Assembly: GCA_025175895.1 (NCBI GenBank)
Contig: CM045998.1
Span: 186,001-250,000 of the forward strand
Reading direction: 5' to 3'
Source: Wurfbainia villosa
Lineage: Eukaryota; Streptophyta; Magnoliopsida; Zingiberales; Zingiberaceae
Length of the DNA stretch: 64,000 nucleotides
The stretch's first letter is position 1. Each line of letters begins with the position of its first letter. This document shows, piece by piece, positions 22,539 to 34,621 of this stretch. A program made the position numbers and the translations under genes. Under the pieces are notes generated by a model. That model made no database searches. It saw nothing but the letters and a program-made list of their open reading frames with translations, and was not told the origin of the DNA.

Positions 22539-22745
22539 GTGCAAAGGTTGGAACCGCCAACCTAGCGGCCCCTACTGGCCCGCCCCCGGGCCTGCGTAAG
22601 GGAGGTAAATCACGGTGGGCCTTTGGCCCTTGGGACTAGTGACCAGCGCATGGAGGGACGGGCCTCGCTTTTGCGAGGGATTGACCCCTTGTCCATTGGT
22701 GCAAGATTCTGCATGCGCTAGCCACTAGGCCCTTTCCGCGGGGGC
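22539..22745 (-). mobile_element. tRNA-derived SINE copy 4 (best preserved)
   Basis: Flanked by a perfect 19-bp repeat AATTTGTCTATCGTCATCG (22520-22538, 22746-22764). On the minus strand it starts GCCCCCGCGG. The A box GGGCCTAGTGG fits TRGCNNAGTGG and the B-box-like GGGGTCAATCCC follows about 35 bases later. Then come the core CACCGTGATTTACCTCC and the end GGTTCCAACCTTTGCACC. It has no long poly(A) inside the TSDs; the T-run at 22508-22519 lies outside. Confidence 0.9.
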
Positions 22746-22764
22746 AATTTGTCTATCGTCATCG

Positions 22765-23214
22765 ATTATAGGTGAAGTTCAAACATAAAGAGAATGATAG
22801 AGACAAAAAATGATAATTTTTCCTCCCTCCTCAAATTCTTTCACTCTTTTCTTCTTATCTTCTAAACATTTTTTTCACTTCTCTTCCCAGCTACTTTCCC
22901 TTCCTCCCTTCAGTTCTTTCTCTCTTCCGGAGCATACAGCCTGAAAACCAGCAGAGGCACCAACCAGAGACAGGAATATAAATGAAATCCATGTGAAATC
23001 GGATCCACAACCTGCTTAGACAAACAAAATCTCAAGTATGCAAATATTCTCAACAAAATGTGATGATGCAACAACATCTCTTGCGTGCAGTTCGACAACT
23101 CGAACAAATAGATTCATCTGGTAGGATTCGACTTGTGGCAGCTGATCGAGAGAATACTGAAGTGGATTGCTTGCCTTGGTTTCTCTTATTCTAGCAACCA
23201 TCAATGGTGATGTA
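22765..23214. repeat. NLR-flank duplication, copy B (shortened)
   Basis: 22770-22935 resembles 15297-15475 (GGTGAAGTT, TGATAATTTT, pyrimidine belt, GCCTGAAAA). 22975-23030 resembles 15690-15755, with GCTTAGACAAACAAA identical. About 200 bases of copy A are missing between them. The rest, to 23214, continues after the solo LTR at 26045 and was not identified. Confidence 0.65.
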
Positions 23215-23219
23215 GCATG

Positions 23220-26039
23220 TGTCACGCCCCGAGGGAGTCCCCGCCAGACGAAAATCCGACAGCATCTCCCATGTACGGGTGACAATACCAAACTTATATA
23301 CAAGGCCTACACGACCACTATACATCGGTCAACACGACCGGAATCCAAACAACACACACAAGTAATAAAAGAGGCCTCAGGTCAACAATCAAATGATATA
23401 ACCAAAAGTATATCACATCTAAACCTACCCCTTCTGCCATCTGGGTAGGAATACTCAACCAAATCCAATAGAATAAAAATCCGAACAAAGGTCCATAAGG
23501 ACACCAAAAATCCCCAAGTACATAAATCCAACTCCAGTCCTAAACATATCTTCTAATAAAAAAAATCCAAATCCATAAAACAAATAACCAATAAAACTAT
23601 CACGATGAGGGGGTTTGGCAGCTGGACTCTCCTGACAGCTTCATCCTGAAATAGATATAAATCAACGGGGTAAGTTCAAAGAACTCAGCGGATATAGTCG
23701 ATATGCAAAGTAAGATATAGCTAATAATAACGATCATGCCAGTACAGTCTCATATATAGGGTATGCAAGAAAGAAATACAAAAGGACTGTACTTATCTGA
23801 ATCTCCTACCCTGATATAGGAGCAAGTGTCATACTAGAAGTAATAAAGTCATCACCATATACAAATATGTATCATGTATGCATGGCAATCATATGCAACA
23901 TCCAAGGCAGCAATAAAAATACAGCAAACACAATACAAATGCTATCCATATAAATGCATGTGGTGCGCGTCGGTCGACGCCTCCTGTCACACGCTGATGG
24001 TGGCTGAGTGGGTAGGGCTATGACAACTGTGCACTCTGCCATCACTGCTCTTGAGTGACCGAGTGGACAGGATGTTGTCGGAGTACACCTATCCTCCAGC
24101 CCCAAACAGAGTGGGGGAGCAAAGCTCTCATCTCCCGGTATCGTAGACCAGAGGAGGGATCACGCCACTTCACCGCCTCATCGCTACCCAGCGGACGTAG
24201 TCACAGAGCAACAGCGCACACACCTCGATGTACCACTAACCCATGAGTGGCAGTGTGTGCAGACCATGTAACTGGCTGCGGGCTCAACTATAAAGGAACC
24301 CCGTCCAGCCAGCATGCAATCATGCAAGATGGTGCATGATACTAAAGCATGTATATCCAACTAAAATATATAATCAAATAATATGCACAACCAATAAGTA
24401 CATATCAATGATCCAAATAAACCAGGGAAAGTATAACCATAAACCGATCAAATGCATGTATCAAGTAGGCATAAAAACATACTAGGCATATAAACATGAA
24501 AATTATTGCAAGCTATCCTAACTAGCATATCAACATGACTATATCTAAGAGATAAGTCAAAATACATGTCTGCTATAATGATCGTAATCATGAACTCTTC
24601 ACACCCGTAGACCTATCTCGTGATCGAAACCTGCATAAAACATAATTACCATCGAATCCAAGCACACAACAAATGATCGAATCGAATCCTACATCGACCT
24701 CATATCTGATCCACTAGATTGATTTAGTTATCCTATTTAACCTAATCAATCCTCCATATATAATTACAGAACCGATCAACATCACATCGAAATCAACAAC
24801 CCAGCCAACTATAGATCACTAAGAACTAACTCACACCCAAATCATATAACCAAAGTACAGACAACCACTGTCAATAACTTGTAATTAAATTAAAATCATC
24901 TTGTATGTAATCCAACCGATCAATCACAACCCCACAACAACTCACCAACAGGACATCACAAATAGACCTCCAATTTCAGTCGACATCAACACATCCGCCA
25001 ATTCCCAAACAAAACCTCACAATCAAGACCCAACCTCCAAACTCCTGACTGTGCATAGTTGGCGCAACCGGGCACAGCTGGCACCTCACCATTCCACAGG
25101 CCAAAACTCATCGGCAGACCCCATAAATCAACCAATAACTAATGAAGGGAAAGTGACAGATTGAGATCTACCTATACTAAGGGTCCACCGACGATCTTCC
25201 TTCCCTAATCCGCCCTATTCCTCTGTTCCCCGCAGAAATCACATGCCCCGAACACTCAACCTCGTTCAATTGAGGAAAAACAGGGCTTACCTTTCTTCGG
25301 CAGAACACACGAAGGGAGACTCTCACTCAGAACACGGGGAAGTTGTTGCCGACAAGCCGCATGTCATCGGAGTTCAAGCAGGCATCGAGAACCTCCCAGT
25401 CCCTCTCCGTCCTCAAGAAATCCGGTGGCGCACACGTGAGCGCAACCGAGAAACTCTCCGATGGTCGAAGGGGCTCGTTCGCCGCAGAGAAAGGGGAATG
25501 ACTGGGCAAGGGGAAATGGAAGCGCCGAAACTCGCGGTGGCTGGTGCTGGCCGACCGTGGTGATGCTGCGTGTGGCAGCGGCCTGGTTGTCGGCGCAAAG
25601 CACGAGAAGAGGGCATCGGCGGAGAGATCGCGGTGGTAGTGGAGGTGTGAATGGGAGGAGCAGAAGAAGAAGGGGGTGCGGCATCGACAGGCTACCGACT
25701 GCGGCGAGGAGAAGGTATCACGAGAAGAGTCGGGTCGCGAGGGAAAACTGTCGGTGCGGAGTGGTGCCGAAGAAATCGGGAAAAAGGGAAAACGAGATCA
25801 GGAAAAATAACCGGTTTACCTTGTAACTTAGGTTAATTATCCCTATCAAATAGTTAAAATAGGATCTTTAAAAGCCTGTTTTTCTTATCCCCGTAAATAT
25901 CTTATACAAGCCCCGTTTAATTCCAGAAAAATTCTGAAAAATTTCTAAAATTCTCCAAAAATCCCAAAAAATTCCTAGGATTATTTTTCTTAAATTTTGG
26001 CCATAAAATTTTATATTTTAAAATTTTCCGTATTTAACA
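23220..26039. mobile_element. Solo LTR, TGTCACGCCCC family, copy 1
   Basis: 2820 bases beginning TGTCACGCCCC and ending TATTTAACA, flanked by the perfect 5-bp duplication GCATG (23215-23219, 26040-26044). No internal domain, primer site or ORF of a retroelement, so it is a recombination-derived solo LTR, probably Ty3/Gypsy. GC-rich stretches at 23960-24300 and 25200-25760 contain chance ORFs. Same family as 53879-57236 and 63248-64000 but clearly diverged. Sense strand not established. Confidence 0.85.
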
Positions 26040-26044
26040 GCATG

Positions 26045-26495
26045 TAATCCTTTCAGTATGCTTCAGTGCAGTTGATAACTCACTCAAGTTTCTCCTTTTA
26101 TAGCAACTGAAAGAACGATATTGTGAAAGATTGCTGGTGCTCCAACTTGTGATTCCAGCAGGGGCAAACCTATGTTTTTTATAACTTGAACAACATTAAT
26201 ATCAACTAAGACAAACTTTTCACACCTTCGTTATACAAAGAATAAAGAGATGGCTTCCGAAATGATATGAGCAAGAACATTATGAAGTTGGCTGAGTACG
26301 TGGATTGTCATGGGTTTTGAGGGCATGCTTGCATCGAAGAAGCCTCCGTAAAACTTGAGATCGATATTTATTATAAACAAAATGATTCTTTAAATTTGAA
26401 GAACCTAAAAAAGATCTATGGTAGAAAATTTAAAAAAAAAGTGCACATTTTTATTTATGTCATTGAAAAGGATTTTTTTTAAATATTTATCCATA
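26045..26495. other. Host sequence between solo LTR and SINE remnant
   Basis: Continuation of the DNA cut at 23219. No recognised gene on either strand; short open stretches run across the restored junction but match nothing I know. Confidence 0.35.
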
Positions 26496-26499
26496 TTTT

Positions 26500-26785
26500 T
26501 TCTACGCTCCTCATCGTGGTCCCTCGATGATGTTGAAAAAAAAATAAATCATAGAGGCTATGTCTCTTCACCTATTGGTTAGAAATAACAGAGGATTTTT
26601 AAATCCGAATAAAAATTTTAAATTTCCCACTGAGAATCGACCACTGCTCATCTGTAATAATATTTATGCCGTTCTAACCAATGGATTGTTCCGTGGGGAC
26701 ACCTAAAATATGTTTCAAAAAATACGGAACGATTACATTAATGGTCCCCTTCGATTATCTCTATCAGTGGAGGAGATAAATCAGA
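26500..26785 (-). mobile_element. Degraded SINE copies (one near-complete, one 3' fragment)
   Basis: 26500-26700 holds the family order in minus orientation: GGTCCC near 26520, AATAAATCATAGAGG for the core, GAATCGACC near 26635. 26725-26785 repeats the 3' half (AACGATTACATTAATGG...GGAGATAAATCA). No TSD was found. Confidence 0.5.
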
Positions 26786-26894
26786 CATACAAATGGGATT
26801 GTCTTAGTGTACCCAACATTACAAAGAACCGATCCTTATTTGGAGGAAAATCCACAGATATATCATAACTAAAGATTGACTCAGAAATACCTGA

Positions 26895-27925
26895 TGTTGC
26901 CCGTCGAGACGATGATGGTGAGGTGTCCGAGTGGTGAAGACGGCAAGGACCGACCATTGCAGTGTGGAGAGATGATATGGAGAATGACGAGGGTCGCCGA
27001 ATGGAGATCTCGCTGCAAAGAAAGAACGGGTTAAGGGCGCGAATGGAGATCCTGCACAGCAACAAAGAGGGATCTCGGCAACGCCCCTCCGATGCTCAAG
27101 GCAGGAAATTAGATTGAAGAAGTGAGGAGAAACTGAAAAGAACGGGGTTAAGAGCGTGAGAGCTTACCTCTCCTTCTGAAGGAGGGTCATATATATAGAG
27201 GGGGAGTTCCCTTGTTGATAAGTTCTACCTGCAGAAAATGACAAAGACCTCAGGGGGTCGTACGTCGTGATCATTGCCCTCTGAATTGTGTCAAGCGCGT
27301 GGGTTGCAGTTAATGCACATCGAGCGGTTGATTGGAGGCAAATCCTAATTAATGCCACAGCCAATCCTCTGAAACCCAACGGAGGAATCTACTTTTGCGC
27401 GTGGGTTACAATTAATACACGTCGCTCAGTTGATAGGAGGCAAATCCTAATTAATGCCACAGATATTCATTTGAACCCTATCAGAGGGATCTGCCCTTTT
27501 GTCGGGGGGAGGTGATGATGAGGATTGCCAAGTCAGCTTGTGGATATGAAATAAATGCCTCCTTTTGCAAATAAGACAAATTATAATAAAATAGATGATA
27601 TGAAGAAAGGGCGCATCAGAGATGACGTATCCTTGTCGAGATGTAAAAGCGGACGAAATGAAAAACCTTCAGCATAAATGAGAGGTCTGAGCTGAGACGC
27701 GACACGTTCGACATGATAGCAATCCGGGCCGAGATGCGGGGCGTCGTCATGATGATAGAAGTCCGGGTCGAGACGCGGGGCGTCTGGCATGATGATAGAA
27801 GTCCGGGCCGAGACGCGGGGCATCTGACATGATAATAGAAGTCCGGGTTGCCACCTATCAGGCGTTAAATGACGTGACATATCCCATCTATTTTCCTAAT
27901 CATAATTTAGTTTTACCCAGTATCA
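26895..27925 (-). repeat. 3' LTR of the Tat element
   Basis: 1031 bases matching 46428-47452 plus 49999-50042. Includes a direct duplication of about 118 bases (27285-27480) and about four 40-bp tandem units (27700-27855, GATAGAAGTCCGGG...GAGACGCGGGGC). A sense-strand TATA (TCTATATATATGACC) lies near 27190. Confidence 0.9.
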
Positions 27926-27945
27926 TAAGCATCCCCCTCCGAGTC
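27926..27945 (-). other. Polypurine tract of the Tat element
   Basis: The sense strand reads CGGAGGGGGATGCTTA directly before the 3' LTR. Confidence 0.7.
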
Positions 27946-28367
27946 TAGTCGAAGGATAAGCACAGCTTGATCGACTAGACTGGTCTGGTTCAGGCCATGA
28001 CTTTCCCCTTTATTCCCTTAATGAGGCATGGGAGGTGGCGTTTGGTATGGGCTCCTCGGGAATGAAGAAGATCTTTCTTTTGGATGTATTCATTAATGCT
28101 TATTAATACGACGATTCGACTATGATTGCCTCATTTTTCTAGGGTTTCCTTGGCGACGCCATGCATCCCGTGAGAAAAACCTCGGAAAGGGAACCGTCGC
28201 GACCTTGCTATAAGTAGCTTCCGGCCCCCTTCCTTTGTCATTTTCTAGCGCATTGTTCCTATTGCTTCTATCTCCGTCGATTTTCAACCTTCTTCTTCTT
28301 CTCCGGTGTCGTTCAGTGAGTAAGTCTTCTGCCCCGTTTCTCTTCCTGTGGTTTTCCTTTTCGTTCC

Positions 28368-30407
28368 ATGTCCCCAAATACCGATCTTTGGTATCTGAGG
28401 GTCCGCAGCACCGTCGACTCGGAGGTTCGCTCCGAGGCTCGGGCTGCCTTCCACATTCCCAATTCGTACAGGCTGCGAGCCCCACAAAGGGACCAGCGGC
28501 CTCATGAACCGCCTCCTGAATTCACTACCTTCTTTCTTGACCAGTTGCTAGTTGGTTTCCGGTTTCCCCTTCACCCTTTCTTTGCTGACATATCCACCTA
28601 TTTTAGGACTAGCACCTAACGCTTTTAGTATCATCGATGGTTTTATCATTATCTTTCTATTTTACCATCTTCCTCTTTCCACCGAAGCCTTTCATTCTTA
28701 TTTCTTTCCCAAGAAGAAAGAGGTCGGTGTCTTCTTCTTCTCGGCTTGGTAAGAAGTAAAGTTCTTATCGAACCTGATTACCTCCCACAAACATTGGAAA
28801 TCCAAGTTTGTCTACATCCGTCCCGAGTCCCCCTTCTCTTGGCCAACCGGATGGCAGCTCAAGCTGCCACCCTCTCCCTCCATTCAGTCTTTCTGAAAGT
28901 CCTCCACTTATCAAGAAATAGCCTCAATTCTACTCGGCCTGAGGTTTGATGTGAATGTCCTACTAGAGGAGGGACTTCTACATCATTTCGACATAAGCCC
29001 GATAGAGGCCGAGCTGAGTGGCTCTTTAGGTAAAAAGAATTTTTTACCTTGTCTCTTTTTCTTTCTCTTTTTCTTTGTTTCATTTCTTTTTTCTAACTTG
29101 TTTTCTTTTTCATGACAGCCGAAGTCATGATTCGGGCTTCCATCAGCAAAAAACTGAAGTGGAAGAGGGCCTAGGTGATCCCTCTCGAGGGCGCTCCTTC
29201 GGATACGCCCGAGGAGGGAGGCTCAGACATTCCCCCTCCACCTCAGCCCTCCATGGTGGTCGAGGTGATAAGTTCGGGGGATTCGGAAGAGCAGCAGAGG
29301 TGCCGTAAGAAAAGCCGCATGGTGCTCTCCTCCGCAAAAGGGAGTTCTTCTCAACACTCCTCCCCCCACCCAAGTCCTCAGCATTCGGCCGGGCCGAGCG
29401 GGGAGGGACCTAGCAGTACAGGGCCAGACACCCTAGAGCCTCCGCTGGAGGAGTGTCCGAGGGACCCCCCACCGCCAAAAGGACCTTCTTCCTCCCGTCC
29501 ATGCAGTCCAAGCCCCATACCGGAGGTATCCGGACGGCCGCAACCAGGTCAAGGGCGACCGTCTTGGGGCTTCCTTCAAGAGATCCGGGATGCTGTTGGC
29601 GACTCGGCCAAAGGAAAATCCATCCCGACGATTAGTGACGAGATGAATACTTATCTTGTCAAGGTAAGTTATTTCCTATCGGTATTCTTTTAGCTTCGGT
29701 ACTCTTTTAGCTTTTTGTGGTTAAGTTGTATCAATTCGGCTAACTTTTCCCTCCTTTCTTCTTTGTAGTTTTGGCGATACCATCTGGAGTTGATGGTTCG
29801 CCTGCCTCCCATGACCACGACCTTCCAGCAAATGCGGGCACAAGTGGAGAGCCTGAAGACTCAGCTCCGGGACAAGGAGGTGGAGCTCAACCTAGCCCAG
29901 TCTGAGACGACCATCTTCAAGGCCAGGGTCGTCCGATTCGAGGACGATCTTCGGCTGAAGGTGCAGGAGATAGAGCTCCAAGAAGCCAGGATGGAGGTCA
30001 TACAGGCGAAGGCCGCAGAAGCGGCGGAATACAAAGCCTGGGTCGAGGAAGCGGAGGCTCAATTGCTGCAAGCTGAGTAGATCAGAGATGCTCAGGTAGA
30101 GTACGAGGCTAAACATCGAGACGAGCTGTCAGATCGGGCCGAGAAGGCCAAGAAGGAGCTGCTCTCGTACCGGGCAGGCGAGGAGGGCCGGTGGGAGAAA
30201 CGGAAGAAGGCGTTCTTGGCTTCCGAGGAGTTCGCCGATATCTTAGGGGGTCGCACCTTGGACCTCATAGAGATAGGATACGAGGGGGCTACCCAACACT
30301 TTAAGGAGGTCGGATACCCCCCTGAAGGGGCCTCAGCCGAGTTCCTGGATCTGCAAAGTCTTATTGACGAGATGCTAGATTCAACACTAGGGGGGCCTCC
30401 TCAGTAG
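28368..30407 (+). pseudogene. Antisense extra ORF of the Tat element (Transposase_28-like, coiled-coil C-terminus)
   Basis: Runs opposite to gag-pol. The N-terminal exon (28368-29029) encodes LVGFRFPLHPFF and SIIDGFIIIFLFYHLPLSTE in two frames, then DVNVLLEEGLLHHFDISPIE; this resembles the plant Transposase_28 (putative gypsy type) family. Intron 1 is 29030-29118 and intron 2 is 29664-29768, both GT...AG on this strand. The middle exon is Ser/Pro-rich. The last exon (29769-30407) is a long coiled coil rich in Gln, Glu and Ala followed by EFADILGGRTLDLIEIGYEG. Frameshifts before 28750 and in-frame stops (TAG at 29172-29174 and 30078-30080) make it a pseudogene. The function of such antisense genes in Tat elements is not known. 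Confidence 0.7.
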
Positions 30408-30744
30408 TTTAACTTAGTCAGTTTTTTTGTCTTTTTGTTGTTTGTTTTGTTCTTAGCAAGAGATTTTGTAGCCCCAGTGGCATCTTTTTGTATGAAGGAA
30501 TCCATTTCCTAAAAAGAAATTCCTTTGTCTAATCGGCTAAATAAAAATCTTCTAACATATAATTATATCTGTAATATAACATTGAGCGCACCTTAAATAA
30601 TAAGAGGCTCGACCGGAAGGAGGATCAGCAGAAGAGACCGAAGGCTGAATGGGCTGCCATGAGCAATATTTGGAGAAAGGCCGTACGACAGGACTTCATA
30701 TCATCTGCGGTGGGCAGCTCAAGGGAAGCATAAGTGACATCCGC
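30408..30744. other. Spacer between antisense ORF and tandem array
   Basis: AT-rich 3' flank of the antisense ORF, likely holding its polyadenylation region (TTTTGTATGAAGGAATCC near 30488). No ORF of note. Confidence 0.4.
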
Positions 30745-32073
30745 GGGGAATGGTCGAATGGATAACACTTGGGGCTGGTTGTTATAAGTGATACTCAAGG
30801 AGAATAGCCGAATTGAGAGTACTTGGGACCAGCTGTGATAAGCGATACCCAAGGCAAATAGCCGAGTTGATAATACTTGGGACCAGCTGTATAAGCGATA
30901 CCCAAGGAAAAAATGACCGGATTGAGAACACTTGGGACCAGCTGTGATAAGCAATACCCAAGGCGAATAGTCGAATGGTCGTACTTGGGACCAGTTGTGA
31001 TAAGCGATACCCAAGGAAAAAATGGCCGGATTGAGAACACTTGGGACCAATTGTGAAAAGCGATACCCAAGGCGAATAGCCGAATGGTTGTACTTGACAC
31101 CAGCTGTGATAAGCGATACTCAAGGAAAAAATAGTCGGATTGAGAACACTTAGGACCAGCTGTGATAAGCGATACCCAAGGCGAATAGTCGAATGGTTGT
31201 ACTTGAGACCAACTGTGATAAGCGATACCCAAGGAAAAAATGGTCGGATTGAGAACACTTGGGACCAGCTGTGATAAGTGATACCCAAGACGAATAGCCG
31301 AATGGTTATACTTGGGACCAGCTGTGATAAGCGATATCCAAGGAAAAAATGACCGGATTGAGAACACTTGAGACCAGTTGTGATAAGCGATACCCAAGGT
31401 GAATAGTCGAATGGTCGTACTTGGGACCAGCTGTGCTAAGCGATACCCAAGGAAAAAAAGGCCGAATTGAGAATACTTAGGACCAGCTGTGATAAGCAAT
31501 ACCCAAGGCGAATAGCCGAATGGCCGTACTTGGGACCAACTGTGATAAGCGATACCCAAGGAAAAAATGGCCGAATTGAGAACACTTGGGACCAATTGTG
31601 ATAAGCGATACCCAAGGCGAATAGCCGAATGGTCGTACTTGGGACCAGCTGTGATAAGCGATACCCAAGGAAAAAATGGTCAGATTGAGAACACTTGGGA
31701 CCAACTATGATAAGCGATACCCAAGGCGAATAGTCGAATGGTCGTACTTGGGATCAGCTGTGATAAGCGATACCCAAGGAAAAAACAATCGGATTGAGAA
31801 CACTTGGGACCAGCTGTGATAAGCGATACCCAAGGCGAATAGCCGAATGGTCGTACTTGGGACAAGATGTGATAAGCGATACCCAAGGAAAAAATGGCTG
31901 GATTGAGAACACTTGGGACCAGCTGTGATAAGCGATACCCAAGGCAAATAGCCGAATAGCCGTACTTGGGACCAGCTGTGATAAGCGATACCCAAGGAAA
32001 AAATGGCCGGATTGAGAACACTTGGGACCAGCTGTGATAAGCGATACCCAAGGCGAATAGCCGAATTGCTGAG
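30745..32073. repeat. Satellite-like tandem array, 109-bp dimeric unit
   Basis: About 12 copies. Each unit joins a 53-bp half (AAGCGATACCCAAGGCGAATAG...) and a 56-bp half (AAGCGATACCCAAGGAAAAAATG...); both halves end in CTTGGGACCAGCTGTGAT. It lies between pol and the antisense ORF, the position where Tat-lineage elements often carry variable tandem repeats. The long minus-strand ORFs here come from the repeat lacking stops, not from a gene. Confidence 0.9.
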
Positions 32074-32166
32074 TGATGCGGCCAAATGGACCAAGCCTTC
32101 AGAAACCCATATGTACTCGGGAAGTGGAATTTTCATTATAGGAAAATTTTGTTACATGGGGATTTC

Positions 32167-33827
32167 TCAAGCATGATAAGGCCGTAAGTGGAAAGCATTC
32201 CAGGGCTGAATAAGTTCCTTCCCCTCACTATCCTGGAGATAATAGGCGCTCGAACTGAGCTTCTTGATAACTTTATATGGGCCTTCCTAGCGGGGTGCTA
32301 ATTTAAGAACCTCCCCGGCTGGCTGAATCTTTTTCCACACAAAATCACCCGGCTGGAAGGAGCGAGGTACCACTTTTTTATTGTAAGCCTGGGCAATCTT
32401 CCTCCAGAAAGCGTACATTCGACTAGCTGCCTGCTCTTGAGCTTCAGATACCAAGTCCAGTTCAGTTAACCTCCTTTCCTGATTGGCTTCATTGTCGGGT
32501 GTGTAAGCAGATACCCGGGGTGACCCCATACCGATTTCCACCGGGACGAGAGCTTCGGCACCATAAACTAAGTGGAATGGAGTGAGGCCAGTGTTGTCTT
32601 TGGGGGTAGTTCTGTAAGCCCATAAGATATCGGGTAGTTCATCTACCCAGCTTCCCTCTGTATAATCCAGCTTGGTTTTGAGCTCCCGAATAAGCTCTCG
32701 GTTGGTGACTTCGGCTTGCCCATTACTCTGTGGATAAGCCACCGAGGTGAAGACTTGCTGAATTTCCAGTTGTTGTCACCACTCCTTCAGTTTATGGCCT
32801 TGGAATTGTCGTGCATTATCTAAGACCAGTCTCCTGGGGATACCGAATCGATATACTATATTTTTCCAAAGGAATTTTAACATGGCCTCTTCGGTTATTT
32901 TGGCCAGCGGCTCTGCTTCCACCCATTTTGAGAAATAGTCCACAACTACTAATAAAAATTTCTTCTGATTCGGCCCCATGGGCAGCGGTCCTACTAGGTC
33001 CATCCCCCACTGGTCGAAAGGACAAGACACTACAGAAGCCTTTAACAGCTCGACTGGTTTTTGAGAGAAATTCTAGTGTTTCTGATAGCTAAGACATACC
33101 CGTACACAATGGGAGGCATCTTGCTGTATTGTGGGCCAAAAATATCCTGCCAATAAGACTTTCCTTGCTAGAGAAATCCCTCCAGAATGATTTCCACAGT
33201 AGCCCTCGTGTATTTCACGCATAACATAGTCTGCTTCTTCCGGGCCGAGGCATTTGAGCAGAGGTCGAGCAAAGGCCCGCTTGTATAATGTGTTGCCTAT
33301 CAGGACAAAATGAGGGCTTCTTTTCTTGACGGCTCGAGCCTCAGCTTGTCCATCAGGTAATACCCCATCTTTAAGATAATTGATCAAGGGATTTCTCCAG
33401 TCTGGAGGGCTGTAAGACATCATCGGCTCTTGATCTATGTTAGAGACGAGTTGCATCTCGGCTACCGAATCTTCCAAGTTTTAGGCAGTGAGTGCACTAG
33501 CCATGCGGGTCAACTCATCGGACCTTTGATTATCTGCTCTGGGTATTTTGTGCAGGGTTATCTCCTGGAATTCCGAGGCTAACTTCTGATAAGCTTGCCT
33601 ATAACGTTTCAGCCTCTGATTATTAATGTCGAACGACCCCTTGAGCTGTTCTATGACCAACTGTGAATCAGAATGCAAAGAAATCTGAGCAGCGCCGAGA
33701 TAATGGGCGGCTCGCATCCCCACCAATGGAGCCTCGTATTCGGCCTCACTGTTAGAAGCTCGAAAGCTGAGCTGTATGGCTATCCGGATGGCGTCCCCTT
33801 GAGGGGATATCAATAGTATCCCCACCC
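32167..33827 (-). pseudogene. Pol C-terminal part of the Tat element: second RNase H and integrase
   Basis: Continues, after the LINE, the frame that enters at 42812. Second (archaeal-type-like) RNase H: SNSEAEYEAPLVGMRAA and LHSDSQLVIEQL. Integrase zinc-binding part with H-H-C-C spacing (HEGYCGNHSGG, then C-X2-C region changed to CVRVC). Catalytic core with GMDLVGP, then LDNARQF in place of the usual SDNG/SDNGRQF, then NGQAEVTNREL with the acidic residue. It ends at a TGA at 32167-32169. One reading frame throughout, broken by stops at 33481 (TAA), 33073 (TAG), 32776 (TGA) and 32287 (TAG, where a conserved Trp is expected). Non-functional. Confidence 0.88.
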
Positions 33828-33845
33828 AGAGAAGTATGGCTATCC

Positions 33846-34190
33846 GGAGAAGGCTGTGGTGGGAGGACTGGGGTCACGTCTACGGAGCCCCCGGAGCTCT
33901 TTCACGACCAGGATAGAAGTTCGGGGATGTTTGGAAGTGCGCTGGCAAGGAAGGAATCTGGCGGAGAAAGCTGTGGTTGGAGGACCGGGGTCATTTCTAC
34001 GGAGTCCCCGGAGTTTTTTCTCCCAACGACCAGGATAGAAGTTCGGAGCTGTTTGGAAGGTACTCAAAATACGGAAAGCGCTTGAGCACGGTGATCTTTG
34101 GGGTTGCTCCTTCACCTCGAACAACCAACAACCTGCAACCATAGTGTGCTGGCAAGGAAAGAATCGAGCGCGGAGGAACATAAGGTACGT
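33846..34190 (+). repeat. 5' tandem units of the LINE
   Basis: A block starting GGAGAAGGCTGTGGTGGGAG (33846) is repeated 117 bases later (33963, GGAGAAAGCTGTGGTTGGAG). Both contain CCAGGATAGAAGTTCGG and a GTGTGCTGGCAAGGAA-like end. This recalls the promoter monomers in the 5' UTR of some animal L1 elements. Confidence 0.7.
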
Positions 34191-34621
34191 GAGCATAACA
34201 AAACCTATACTATCTTCACAGGCAACTAGCAGCTAACAACGGAAGAGGAGGCGGAACAAAGAACAAAGTGAAGGACGCATGGAGAGGAGACAGCGCGTGC
34301 AAGCTGTGCGGAACCCAAAGACTCTAAGGCAGCAAGATTGTTCAGTAAACTAGGGTTTCAAACCTAGTTTTCGCCGGCGACTGGAGGAGAACGACGAGTA
34401 CAGAGGTAGGTGAGGAGCAGAGATCATATAGTACGAACGGTGCACTCATCAAGAAGACAAAGAGAACATTGTTGTTTTCAAATTGTCGGATCAAAAGATT
34501 GACGAAGCATCGCCCGGGACCACTGTACCTAGAAGTCTCCGAACCCGACAACCCATTTAACTTAAGCTGCTTCTCATCAAACCGTTAACTCGATTAACTT
34601 ATGACACAACGCCTGTGAGGA

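Noticed and set aside
22940..23303. Possible coding exon interrupted by the solo LTR (open stretches on both strands across the restored junction 23219/26045)
   Set aside because: No recognisable domain, no convincing splice sites, and frames on both strands are equally open.
25243..25836. GC-rich ORFs on both strands
   Set aside because: Inside a TSD-flanked solo LTR; Arg/Pro/Ser-rich in every frame, as expected from GC-rich non-coding DNA.
30625..32136. Long overlapping minus-strand ORFs (up to 266 codons) with repeated SLGIAYHSWSQV-like units
   Set aside because: They are readings of the 109-bp tandem array, whose units happen to lack stops in some frames; no start context or domain.
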